DNA from: Hyphococcus sp.
GTDB lineage: Bacteria > Pseudomonadota > Alphaproteobacteria > Caulobacterales > Parvularculaceae
DNA length: 64,000 bases
Assembly (NCBI GenBank): GCA_028289605.1
Contig: JANQON010000009.1
Span: forward strand, 1-64,000
Reading direction: 5' to 3'
Part shown: positions 35,639-45,727 of the stretch, one piece after another
Position numbering within the stretch: the stretch's first letter is position 1
Layout: every line of letters begins with the position of its first letter
Notes under the pieces: generated by a model
The model's database searches: none
Told to the model about the DNA's origin: nothing
The model's input: the letters and a program-made list of their open reading frames with translations, nothing else
Program-made: the position numbers and the translations under genes

Positions 35639-36739
35639 ATGAACCGTTTTCTCATATGCGGCGCGTCGGCTTTCGCCGCCGCGATTTCTGCAACCGCCTG
35701 CGCGGAAAGCGTCGGCGGCCTTGAGCGCAAAGACAGGCGCGCGCTGGAAACGATTGACGGCGTTGCGTCCCACTACGGATCGGTCGATGTCGGCGACGGC
35801 GCGAGACTGCGCACCATTATCACGATCCCGGAAGACGCCGAGGCGCCGCTCCATCCGCTGCTCTTTACTCAATGGGTTTCCTGCGGTTCGATTGAGATCC
35901 GCCCGAACGGCCGCCCGAACGTCTTGCGCGCGCTGGCGCAGGCGTCCGGTCTGGCGCTCATCCGCGTTGAGCGATCTTCGGACGGCGACAGCGTGGGCCC
36001 GGCTTGCGACGAACTCGACTACGACACTGAGGTCGACCACTACGTCGCGGCGTTTACCGAATTGCTGCAGGACGAGCGCGTCGACGCGAGCAAAGTCTTT
36101 GTTTTCGGTTCAAGCCTCGGCTCGACGACGGCGCCCCTGGTCGCAATGGCGCTGCAGGACGCCGGCTATGACATCGCCGGCGTCGCCGTACAGGGCGGCG
36201 GCGCGGAGACCTATCTGGAACGCATGATCACCTTCGACCGGTTTTATCTTGAGCGCCGACCGGACGATGTCGACCCGTCCGCGATCCATGATGAAATGAA
36301 CAACCGCATCCGGTTTCACTACGAATATCTGATCAACGACCGCCATCCTGACGACATCGCCAAGGACAGCGCGGCGATGGCGGCGGTCCGCGCCGATGTG
36401 CGCGGCCTCGGCGAAACCAACCAATACGGGCGCCCCTTCGCCTGGCACCAACAGGCGGCCAAGCGGAACTTTCTCGCCGCCTGGGCGGCGATCGACGCGC
36501 CGGTGCTGGTGATCTACAACGCCTTCGATCAGTTCGAGGCGCAGTACGGCGCGGACGTCATCGTCAACACCGTCAACCGCCTGCGCCCCGGTACGGCGAC
36601 GCTGGTCGTCCGGCCCAATATCGGCCACAGCGACGATCGGTTTGAGACGATCGAACAGGCCTATGCCGACGAAGGCGGTGAAACGACGTGGCGGGAGAAA
36701 GCCGACATCCTGACCGCCTGGTATCGCGAACTCAAATGA
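35639..36739 (+). CDS. Exported alpha/beta hydrolase
   Basis: 366 residues with an N-terminal signal peptide (MNRFLICGASAFAAAISATA). The hydrolase fold is shown by the elbow KVFVFGSSLGSTTAPLV (nucleophile serine, about residues 155-171), an acid candidate in LVIYNAFDQFE and a histidine in RPNIGHSDDR. A cysteine-containing WVSCGSIE lies before the first helix. AGGAGAG precedes the ATG. Substrate unknown; likely peptidase- or esterase-type. It follows the MerR regulator gene. Confidence 0.8.
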   Translation: MNRFLICGASAFAAAISATACAESVGGLERKDRRALETIDGVASHYGSVDVGDGARLRTIITIPEDAEAPLHPLLFTQWVSCGSIEIRPNGRPNVLRALAQASGLALIRVERSSDGDSVGPACDELDYDTEVDHYVAAFTELLQDERVDASKVFVFGSSLGSTTAPLVAMALQDAGYDIAGVAVQGGGAETYLERMITFDRFYLERRPDDVDPSAIHDEMNNRIRFHYEYLINDRHPDDIAKDSAAMAAVRADVRGLGETNQYGRPFAWHQQAAKRNFLAAWAAIDAPVLVIYNAFDQFEAQYGADVIVNTVNRLRPGTATLVVRPNIGHSDDRFETIEQAYADEGGETTWREKADILTAWYRELK

Positions 36740-36841
36740 GCTGAACGCGGCGCGTCTCGCTTGTCGCGCTTTTCAAACGCCTCGGCGAAAGCGCCTATCC
36801 ATCGGCGGCGCCAGCCGTTATGCCGCGCGCGATATTGAAAT

Positions 36842-36870
36842 CGGGTCGATAAGCGGTTCTTATCGACCCG
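36842..36870. promoter_or_regulatory. Perfect 12-base-stem hairpin upstream of the sugar dehydrogenase
   Basis: CGGGTCGATAAG and CTTATCGACCCG pair perfectly around a five-base loop (CGGTT). The hairpin ends 20 bases before the ATG at 36891 and is not followed by a T tract, so it is not a simple terminator of the preceding gene. It could be an operator or a leader hairpin. Confidence 0.45.
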
Positions 36871-36890
36871 GTGGAAAGCGAGGTGCGGCG

Positions 36891-38108
36891 ATGAGCAACC
36901 AGGCAATCCGCGGAACATCCGTCCTGTTCACACTTGTTTTGAGCGCATGCGCCCTGGCCAGCGCCATGACGCACGCACAGGCCGGCGCGCTGAAACGGAC
37001 CGTCGTTGTCGATGACCTCAAAAGTCCCTGGAGCATCGCCTTCATCTCCGAAACCGACGCGCTCATCACGGAAAAAGAAGGCGGGTTGGTCCGCGCGGAT
37101 CTCGCCACCGGCGCCGTCAAACAGGTGAGCGGTCTACCCGACGACTTAGTGAACGACATCCGCAGCGAAACGCCCGCCGACAATGGCGGCCTGTTCGACG
37201 TGGTCTTGCATCCTGACTTTGAGGATAACGGACTAATCTATCTTTCCTACGCCGCCGGGAACGAACAAGGCCGCACGACGAAAGTCGTTCGCGGCAAGCT
37301 GACGGGCGACCGGCTGACGGCGTTTCAAACCATTTTCGTCGCTGATCCGTTCACGGAGGATGAGTATTTCCACTATGGCGGCGGCATGGTCTTCGGCGCC
37401 GATAAGAAGCTCTACCTGACCGTCGGCGAACGCCTCTATAACGAAGCCGACCAACCGGCCCTGCCCATCGCCCAGGACCTCGCCGACAAGCGCGGCAAGA
37501 TTTATCGCCTCAATGACGACGGAACCGCGCCGGCCGACAATCCCGACTTCGGACCGGACGCGCCCGCGGGCCTTTACGCCGCCGGCATCCGCGCCGCGCA
37601 AGGGATCACGCTGCATCCAGAAACCGGCGCCATCTGGTTTTCAGAACACGGCACGCATCAGGGCGACGAAATCAACCGGCTCGAACCCGGCGCCAATTAC
37701 GGCTGGCCGATCAAAACAACCGGCGGCTATCGCGACCCCGACTATACGCCCCCGGACATGCCGGACAGGACCTTCACGCCGCCGGTCTGGGCCTGGCTCC
37801 AAACCGTCGCGCCGACAGGCCTTGCGTTCTACACAGGCGATGAACACCCCGAATGGCGCGGCGACCTCTTCGTCGCCGGCCTCTCCCGCGGCAGCCTCTG
37901 GCGCTTCAACTTCGAAGACGGCGAGATCGCGAGCGTCGAAGAACTGTTCGTGGGCGAACGGATACGGTCGAGGACAGTGGCCGTGAGCCCGGAGGGACGG
38001 CTCTATATATTGACGGATACGTTGTTTACGTCGCGGCCCGAGGGAGGGCTGGCGTTCTCCGGCGCGCCCGGGGGACAGGTGATGGTGGTTGAAGAAATAA
38101 CCCGCTAG
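36891..38108 (+). CDS. PQQ-dependent sugar (aldose) dehydrogenase family protein
   Basis: 405 residues. A signal peptide (about residues 1-27) is followed by a six-bladed beta-propeller of the soluble glucose/aldose dehydrogenase family (COG2133). Motifs seen are SPWSIAFISETDALITEKEG, FDVVLHPDFEDNGLIYLSYA, HYGGGMVFGADKKLYLTVGE, NPDFGPDAPAGLYAAGIRAA, WFSEHGTHQGDEINRLEPGA followed by NYGWP, and PTGLAFYTGDEHPEW. Members oxidise sugars in the periplasm with PQQ. No PQQ biosynthesis genes are in the window. Confidence 0.88.
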   Translation: MSNQAIRGTSVLFTLVLSACALASAMTHAQAGALKRTVVVDDLKSPWSIAFISETDALITEKEGGLVRADLATGAVKQVSGLPDDLVNDIRSETPADNGGLFDVVLHPDFEDNGLIYLSYAAGNEQGRTTKVVRGKLTGDRLTAFQTIFVADPFTEDEYFHYGGGMVFGADKKLYLTVGERLYNEADQPALPIAQDLADKRGKIYRLNDDGTAPADNPDFGPDAPAGLYAAGIRAAQGITLHPETGAIWFSEHGTHQGDEINRLEPGANYGWPIKTTGGYRDPDYTPPDMPDRTFTPPVWAWLQTVAPTGLAFYTGDEHPEWRGDLFVAGLSRGSLWRFNFEDGEIASVEELFVGERIRSRTVAVSPEGRLYILTDTLFTSRPEGGLAFSGAPGGQVMVVEEITR

Positions 38109-38147
38109 GGCGGTTTCCTGTTTGCAAGACTGGTTCGAGAATGCGGC

Positions 38148-38262
38148 CATCCTTCGAGGCTTTTGCTTTGCAAAAGCACCTCAGGATGAAGCTAACGGGG
38201 TGAAGAGATACGGAAATTCCTCATCCTGAGGCGCCGGCGCAGTCGGCCTCGAAGGACGAGGA
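38148..38262. repeat. Type A palindromic repeat, head-to-head pair
   Basis: Unit one (38148-38189) CATCCTTCGAGGC ... ACCTCAGGATGA with an inner TTTTGCTTTGCAAAAG hairpin; unit two (38219-38262) is inverted, CCTCATCCTGAGGCG ... GCCTCGAAGGAC. The remaining gap to 38584 is noticeably AT-rich and contains no gene that I can support. Confidence 0.85.
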
Positions 38263-38584
38263 ACTTTGAGTCGCGACAAAACAAACACGCCCCAGTCTCG
38301 ACGCGAATCGCCCCGTACTAATTGACTCTTTGGGATATGCGACGACGCTAAATCTTCTAGCGAGTCAACGGACATGAAATGCAAAAACAGCAATCCTGAC
38401 CAAACAACACTAAGGACAACAGCCGAAACCAGTTGGTCAAATTGGATGCCTTGAATCCCCCTAAACGAAACGGAATGCCGTTGCGTGTATGTACATTACG
38501 TCGTGTGCACACAAATACATGCCTTGCATAGGCTATACTCCAGTGCTTCAATATAGACGGGGCAGAAGGGGGCAGTGCACACAT

Positions 38585-40177
38585 ATGTCGAAAATCAAGG
38601 CTCGATCAAAATGGCTGTCAGCAAGTCTAATTGGAGCGTTGATGATTGCTGGTTGCTCCACAACGCCATTTTATGGCCGCCCATCAACAAATCAGATCGT
38701 CAATGACGTCACAGCCTTCAACAAAGCATACGCTGAAGCGTCAAACGCACAAATCCTTTTGAATATCCTTTATGCTCGTGACCGGTTGCCGCGCCAATAC
38801 ACTGGGTTCAAAGACATCGCGACAACCCAATCCAAAAATGTGTCAATCCAGCCTGGAATAGCCTCGATTCCGCTTGGAAACCCGTTAACCGGCACTCCGG
38901 CGGAACCCAATCGCGAAGGAAAGCTGTGGGGAGTCGGATCAATAACCGCTAGCGGTTCGACAACATACAATCCGAACTATGGCCTTTCGCCATTAGTCGG
39001 CGACGAGTTGAACAAAGCGGCCTTCTCACCAACAGCTGAAGATGTGTTTTTGTCTTTATGGTATGGCGGCTGGCCGGAAGGCGTTTTGATGGCGCTACTC
39101 GTAAACGATGTGCAAATACTTCATAGTGTCTGCGTTGCAGAAAACACGAAGCAATTCTTGCCGTCGCAAGCTAAAGATGTTTACGAGTTTCGTACAGCTT
39201 CAAGAGACTTGAATGACTATTATCCTCCCTTTACTGACAGTTACGGCAATCAGACTTGCTCGAATGGCGCCCTAAAAGGCAGAATGATCGACAAAGGCGG
39301 CCAGATTACTTCCAACAAAATCGATAATCTTTCCTATTTTGGCCTTTTGTGCCCAGACAGTTTTAGCGAAGAAAAATGTCGCAGAGATCACCATCGAGCC
39401 TTCTATGATCTTGTCGTATTCCAAGACGACAAAGGAACTCTCAAGTACGAATCCCTCAAGCCCAGTCCTGCAAATGAACGTCTTTTTGTTTTGGACATAG
39501 TTAGCAGAGACTCAAAAATCGATAGCTTTGAATGGGCTCGGTTAGCGAAGGGGTTGTCCGAAGCCAAAACAGCCGGCTTTGCTGTCAGCTTCAAAGGTCT
39601 AAATACAGACTCAATTGCTGATGACCAACTCAGACTTAAGACGGGCGACACACGAACAAAATTTCTGATCCTGCATCACCGGGTCGAAGATCAAGTGAAT
39701 AGATACCTGTTAACGCTTCGTTCCTTCGATCAAGCAGTATACTATCTTGGAGAACTCATTCGCTATCAGGAAAACACCAACACGCCAGTTTTTGGACCGC
39801 CGAAGTTTGTTAAAAGCGCCGACGCGGGCGCCTATAGAGCAATGAAAAACAATACCGCCGGAATACCGGTGACTTATCCTTCGGATTATTGTTACGCCCC
39901 TTTATTCCAGGTGCAAAGGAAAAGCGCAGTCAATCAATTGGTCTCCAACGCCTTTTCGGAGACGATTTTCTTCACCGACGGCGAGGACGCCTCTTGGGCT
40001 GCGAAAGTACGATACGGCGGACAATGGTACTACGCCGGCCCTGCTTCACCGTTGAGAGTTGACTGCGATAATAACGTCGTGGCGGACCGAACTGCGACGG
40101 TGTTGAGCATTTTGCGTCAGTTATTCGAGCTCAATCGAAATCCGGACAGCCTACGATTACCGGCACGGTTGCAGTAG
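38585..40177 (+). CDS. AT-rich lipoprotein gene of unknown function
   Basis: 530 residues. The signal sequence ends in a lipobox (LIGALMIAGCSTTPFYGRPS). The mature N-terminus has the pattern NAQILLNILYARDRLPRQYTG, then SGSTTYNPNYGLSPLVGDEL and WYGGWPEGVLMALLVNDV. I have seen this N-QILLNI-RARD type of pattern in unnamed proteobacterial lipoproteins. The gene is clearly lower in GC than its neighbours and uses many A/T-ending and AGA/ATA codons, which suggests recent acquisition. Start chosen at the ATG giving the signal peptide; an AAGGGGG lies 13 bases upstream. Confidence 0.7.
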   Translation: MSKIKARSKWLSASLIGALMIAGCSTTPFYGRPSTNQIVNDVTAFNKAYAEASNAQILLNILYARDRLPRQYTGFKDIATTQSKNVSIQPGIASIPLGNPLTGTPAEPNREGKLWGVGSITASGSTTYNPNYGLSPLVGDELNKAAFSPTAEDVFLSLWYGGWPEGVLMALLVNDVQILHSVCVAENTKQFLPSQAKDVYEFRTASRDLNDYYPPFTDSYGNQTCSNGALKGRMIDKGGQITSNKIDNLSYFGLLCPDSFSEEKCRRDHHRAFYDLVVFQDDKGTLKYESLKPSPANERLFVLDIVSRDSKIDSFEWARLAKGLSEAKTAGFAVSFKGLNTDSIADDQLRLKTGDTRTKFLILHHRVEDQVNRYLLTLRSFDQAVYYLGELIRYQENTNTPVFGPPKFVKSADAGAYRAMKNNTAGIPVTYPSDYCYAPLFQVQRKSAVNQLVSNAFSETIFFTDGEDASWAAKVRYGGQWYYAGPASPLRVDCDNNVVADRTATVLSILRQLFELNRNPDSLRLPARLQ

Positions 40178-40269
40178 CCGCCAAAAAAAAATTAATCATC
40201 CAAGATTCACCTCAACGTTCGCCGACTGGACGGAAGAATCCCGAGTCCTCCGCGATCACAAGTCTCCGC

Positions 40270-40842
40270 TCACCCTTCCCACGACGCACGATCCCGCGGC
40301 AGTCGGCGTTGCGGATCGACGACCACGACCTTGTGCGGGCGGCGTTTGCTCCAGCGCCATAGGACGAGGTTGAACTCTTCGGCGCCGGCGCCGATGGCGA
40401 AGCTCTTGACGATCAGGCCGGCGTAGCCGCGCTCGCCGAGTTTTTCCGCGGCGTCGTGGGACGCCGGCGTGCGCCCGGCGAACATGTCGCTGCGCCAGGT
40501 CGGGCATTCGAGATCGGCGAATTCCAATCCCTCTTCCGCCAGCGCGGCCGGGTCGCGCGTATCCAGGATATTGTCGCAATCCACCGCATACTGACAAAGC
40601 GTGATCGGGTGAAAAGGTTTGCCCAGCGGGCTGACCTCGCGCACTGCGCCGATGACCGTCAGCGACGTATAGAGCGCGAGTGCGCCCTGGCGGTTGAACC
40701 GCCCGCCATGGAGGCGCGCGCCATCTCCGGAGAGCGGGTCCCACGCCCATTCCGGATTGTGCGCGCGATAGACGGGGCCGGTGAAGCGAACGCCGGGACC
40801 AGACTCTGAGCCCGGCGACGCGCCCGATGCGGTTTTAGGCAA
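40270..40842 (-). CDS. RES domain toxin
   Basis: 190 residues. The RES fold is recognised by VYRAHNPEWAWDPLSGDGARLHGGRFN near the N-terminus (conserved Arg and GGRFN), a central ALYTSLTVIGAVREV, and the C-terminal FAIGAGAEEFNLVLWRW. RES toxins degrade cellular NAD+. The start codon lies within the last codons of the antitoxin gene (8-base overlap), the standard layout of RES-Xre modules. Confidence 0.88.
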   Translation of the reverse strand: MPKTASGASPGSESGPGVRFTGPVYRAHNPEWAWDPLSGDGARLHGGRFNRQGALALYTSLTVIGAVREVSPLGKPFHPITLCQYAVDCDNILDTRDPAALAEEGLEFADLECPTWRSDMFAGRTPASHDAAEKLGERGYAGLIVKSFAIGAGAEEFNLVLWRWSKRRPHKVVVVDPQRRLPRDRASWEG

Positions 40843-41188
40843 ATCCGCCCGCCATCACCTGGTCGAGATACCGGTGCACGTCCCGGGCCCGGCCGGCGCG
40901 GACCAGCCCGTCCGGCGTCTGGCCGCCGAAGCCCGGCAGGGGCGCTGAGCGAAACCACGCATAAGCGGCGAGGATCGACCCGGCATGGGGCTCGACCCGG
41001 TTCAGGATTTCGAGCATTTCGCGCAACCGGCTCTGGGTTTTCGGCGCCTCAATACGCTGGCGGCGCGTCAACGCGTCGCCGGCGAGGCCGAGGGTCTCGG
41101 AAATCTCCGATTTGGTGGTGCGCAGGGCCTCGGCGATTTTCGCCGGGGAAAAGACGTGTTCGTCCAGATATGTCTCAAAATTAGCCAT
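40835..41188 (-). CDS. Xre/MbcA/ParS-type antitoxin
   Basis: 117 residues. An N-terminal Xre-like domain (FSPAKIAEALRTTKSEISETLGLAGDALTRRQR) precedes the DUF2384/MbcA toxin-binding domain (LREMLEILNRVEPHAGSILAAYAWFRSAPLPGFGGQTPDGLVRAGR). It neutralises the RES toxin encoded downstream and represses the operon. The gene overlaps the RES start. Its own start follows an AAAGGA site by about 8 bases. Confidence 0.88.
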   Translation of the reverse strand: MANFETYLDEHVFSPAKIAEALRTTKSEISETLGLAGDALTRRQRIEAPKTQSRLREMLEILNRVEPHAGSILAAYAWFRSAPLPGFGGQTPDGLVRAGRARDVHRYLDQVMAGGFA

Positions 41189-41199
41189 TTCACAGTTCC

Positions 41200-41235
41200 T
41201 TTCACACTATATAGCGTGAAAATAACTGATGTCAA
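41200..41235 (-). promoter_or_regulatory. Promoter and operator of the RES-Xre module
   Basis: On the minus strand TTGACA (41235-41230), a 16-base spacer and TATATA (41213-41208) form a promoter. The -10 lies in the middle of a 22-base near-perfect palindrome at 41200-41221, arms TTTCAC and GTGAAA around CTATATAG with one mismatched pair. The layout fits autorepression by the antitoxin, starting 12 bases upstream of the antitoxin gene. Confidence 0.6.
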
Positions 41236-41328
41236 GAAATCGTCGCGAAGCCGCATCCCAAGCGACCCGACTTGCGAACCGTTAGGATCCTAGCGAATCC
41301 GGGATGAGCGAGGAGAGCAAGGGCAACT

Positions 41329-41407
41329 GTCGTCCTCGGACTTGTTCCGAGGACCGCAGGCCCCACGCCGATCCGCCGGAGATCATCGGAACAAGTCCGA
41401 TGATGAC
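41329..41407. repeat. Type C palindromic repeat pair
   Basis: Hairpins GTCGTCCTCGGACTTGTTCC + GAGGACC (41329-41355) and GATCATCGGAACAAGTCCGA + TGATGAC (41381-41407). This is the mirror order of 8877-8955. Confidence 0.7.
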
Positions 41408-41492
41408 AATCTCTTGGTTACAACTCTGGAGTCGTTGCTTTTCAAAGATCAGGGCCATTAGGCCAACGCACTCGAAAACCTGCATTCGCCGC

Positions 41493-41604
41493 CATCCTTC
41501 GAGGCGACGCTACGCATTGCGCCTCAGGATGAAGTCAAGAGTTTGCGGAGAATCGGAAATTCCTCATCCTGAGGCGTCGGCGCAGCCGGCCTCGAAAGAA
41601 GAGG
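41493..41604. repeat. Type A palindromic repeat, head-to-head pair
   Basis: Unit one 41493-41532 (CATCCTTCGAGGCG to GCCTCAGGATGA) and inverted unit two 41562-41604 (CCTCATCCTGAGGCG to GGCCTCGAAAG). Located just beyond the 3' end of rpoD. Confidence 0.85.
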
Positions 41605-41634
41605 AATTTCGAGTCGCCTAAAACGCAACGCGTC

Positions 41635-43614
<1,980 letters not shown>

Positions 43615-43628
43615 CGTGTTTGAACCTC

Positions 43629-45578
43629 TTATCGTCCGAATTTCTTCGCGACGTTTGCCTTCATCCGCTCAAGAGCGTCGCCCAGTCGGGCGGGCGCATC
43701 ATCGTCGCCCGCATCCGCCTCGCTCGCCCGGTTCGTGTTCACCAGCTCTTCGCGGGCCGCCGTCGCCGCTTTCCATCCCTCATCGCCGCTGGTGAATATC
43801 TGAGACGCCGAACGCGCCACCTCCTGTTTGAGACTCGACTCATACAGGTGATGGGCGAGAGCGTTGCAAAAGCCCTGCTCCGCCTCGTCAATCTCAGTTT
43901 CGGGGCGGAGAAATCGGTGTTTCGAGAGCTCAGGGTCGTCCAGGACCCGCTCCAAGGAATCTGCCGCGCCGGAAGCGGTGAGATGGCTTTTCAGGCCGGC
44001 GCTGTCAAGACCGGGATCGGCCGAAACGGTGGATAAAACCTCGCTTAGAATAGAATTCAGTTTTTGATCAGCCAGATCGAGGGCCAAAAAGGCCGATTCC
44101 TGGCGATTGATGAGTTCCGGATGGTTGATCGCGGCCAGCACAAGCGCCGCTTCGCGCCGCCAGGCCGGCGGACCGCCCAGGCGCTTCAGGCCCGGGCTTG
44201 GCCGCGGCGCCGGCGCGTAGCGGTCCCCGCCCCGCCGCCGGCCGGCGCGCCCGGTTCCGCCAGGCCGCCAGGGATTGTCTGACGCGGGTCCTTTGCGCTG
44301 CGGCGGGGCAAACTCGGCCTCCAGCCGCTGCGCCAGCTCCCCGCCATAGGCGGCGCGCACATCCGGATCGGCGATGGATTTGACGAGCGCGCGCAAATGG
44401 GACCGCAGGGCCGCGCGCCGCTCGGGCGTGTCGACCGGCCGCTCTTTGCGCTCGCGATCCCAGAGCACGTCGACCAGGGGCTCCGCCGCTTCCAGCGCCC
44501 GCTCAAACGCGGCTGCGCCGCCAGCGCGGACGAGATCGTCCGGATCCTGCCCGTCGGGCAAAAAGACGAAATTCAGCGACTTGCCCGGCTTTAGCATCGG
44601 CAAGGCGCGATCGATCGAGCGATAGGCCGCGCCGACGCCCGCCTTGTCGCCGTCGAAACACAACAGCGGTTCGTCCGATGCGCGCCACAGCAGTCCGAGC
44701 TGGTCTTCGGTCAGGGCGGTGCCGAGCGGGGCGACCGCGCGTTTCACCCCGGCGCCCCACAGGGCGATGACATCCATATACCCTTCGCAGACGATCAAGG
44801 GTTCCTTGTCTGCGGCGGCGGCGGCGCGCGCGGCGTCGAACCGGTACAGCACAGAGCCTTTATGAAAGATCGGCGTTTCCGGCGAGTTCAGATACTTCGC
44901 CCGCGCATTGGGATCGAGCGCGCGCCCGCCGAACGCGATCACCCGGTCGCGCGCGCCCTTGATGGGAAACATGATACGACTGCGGAAACGGTCGTAAGTC
45001 TGGCCGCCGTCGTCAGGCCGGATGATCAGCCCCGCTTCGACCAGCACATCCTCCGTATACCCTTTATTGATCAGGTAGTCCTTTAACTCGGCGCGGCCGG
45101 GCGGCGCATAGCCGACGCCGAACTCCTCGATCTGCGCATCGTCAACGCCGCGATCGCGAAGGTAATCGAGGGCCCCGCGGCCCTGATTGCGGTGCAGCGT
45201 CTTGGCGAAAAAATCCGCCGCCGCCGCGCACGCTTCCGCCAGCCCCTTCGCTTTGCGGGCGCGGTCGGCCTCTTCGGGGTTTTCCGCCGGCAGCTCAAGC
45301 CCGGCGTCGGCGGCGAGGCTGGCCACCGCTTCAGGGAACGACAACCCTTGTGTCTCCATCAGGAACGTAATGATGTCCCCGTGGTTCTGGGACGAAAAGC
45401 AATGATAGGAGCCCCGTTGATCGTTGACGGTGAAAGAGGGGGTTTTCTCCTTGTTGAACGGGGACAGGCCCCACCAGGCGTTGCCGCGCTTTTGCAGCTT
45501 CACATAGCGCCCGATGACGTCGGACGGCCGCAGGCGGCTTTTGAGTTCATCCAGGAATTCAGGACTAAATCTGGGCAT
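43629..45578 (-). CDS. dnaG: DNA primase DnaG
   Basis: 649 residues from the ATG at 45578 ([20 protein letters not shown]). The TOPRIM catalytic core is intact: [20 protein letters not shown] and [17 protein letters not shown]. The N-terminal CHC2 region lacks its usual zinc ligands: [13 protein letters not shown] replaces the CPFH motif and [12 protein letters not shown] replaces CFGCG. Some alphaproteobacterial primases share this. The C-terminal DnaB-binding domain is present. It initiates leading- and lagging-strand synthesis. Confidence 0.95.
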   Translation of the reverse strand: MPRFSPEFLDELKSRLRPSDVIGRYVKLQKRGNAWWGLSPFNKEKTPSFTVNDQRGSYHCFSSQNHGDIITFLMETQGLSFPEAVASLAADAGLELPAENPEEADRARKAKGLAEACAAAADFFAKTLHRNQGRGALDYLRDRGVDDAQIEEFGVGYAPPGRAELKDYLINKGYTEDVLVEAGLIIRPDDGGQTYDRFRSRIMFPIKGARDRVIAFGGRALDPNARAKYLNSPETPIFHKGSVLYRFDAARAAAAADKEPLIVCEGYMDVIALWGAGVKRAVAPLGTALTEDQLGLLWRASDEPLLCFDGDKAGVGAAYRSIDRALPMLKPGKSLNFVFLPDGQDPDDLVRAGGAAAFERALEAAEPLVDVLWDRERKERPVDTPERRAALRSHLRALVKSIADPDVRAAYGGELAQRLEAEFAPPQRKGPASDNPWRPGGTGRAGRRRGGDRYAPAPRPSPGLKRLGGPPAWRREAALVLAAINHPELINRQESAFLALDLADQKLNSILSEVLSTVSADPGLDSAGLKSHLTASGAADSLERVLDDPELSKHRFLRPETEIDEAEQGFCNALAHHLYESSLKQEVARSASQIFTSGDEGWKAATAAREELVNTNRASEADAGDDDAPARLGDALERMKANVAKKFGR

Positions 45579-45727
45579 ATACGTGGATCTAGTGTGTCGC
45601 CGCCCGGCATCAACTGCTGCGCGGACCCCGCCTTCTATCAAGATTTGCGCGCCGAAGCGGAGGTTTTTCTCCCCAGTCCGAGGCTGCAACGACGACCGGC
45701 GCAGCGCCCGCCCCTCGCCGGCGCGGG

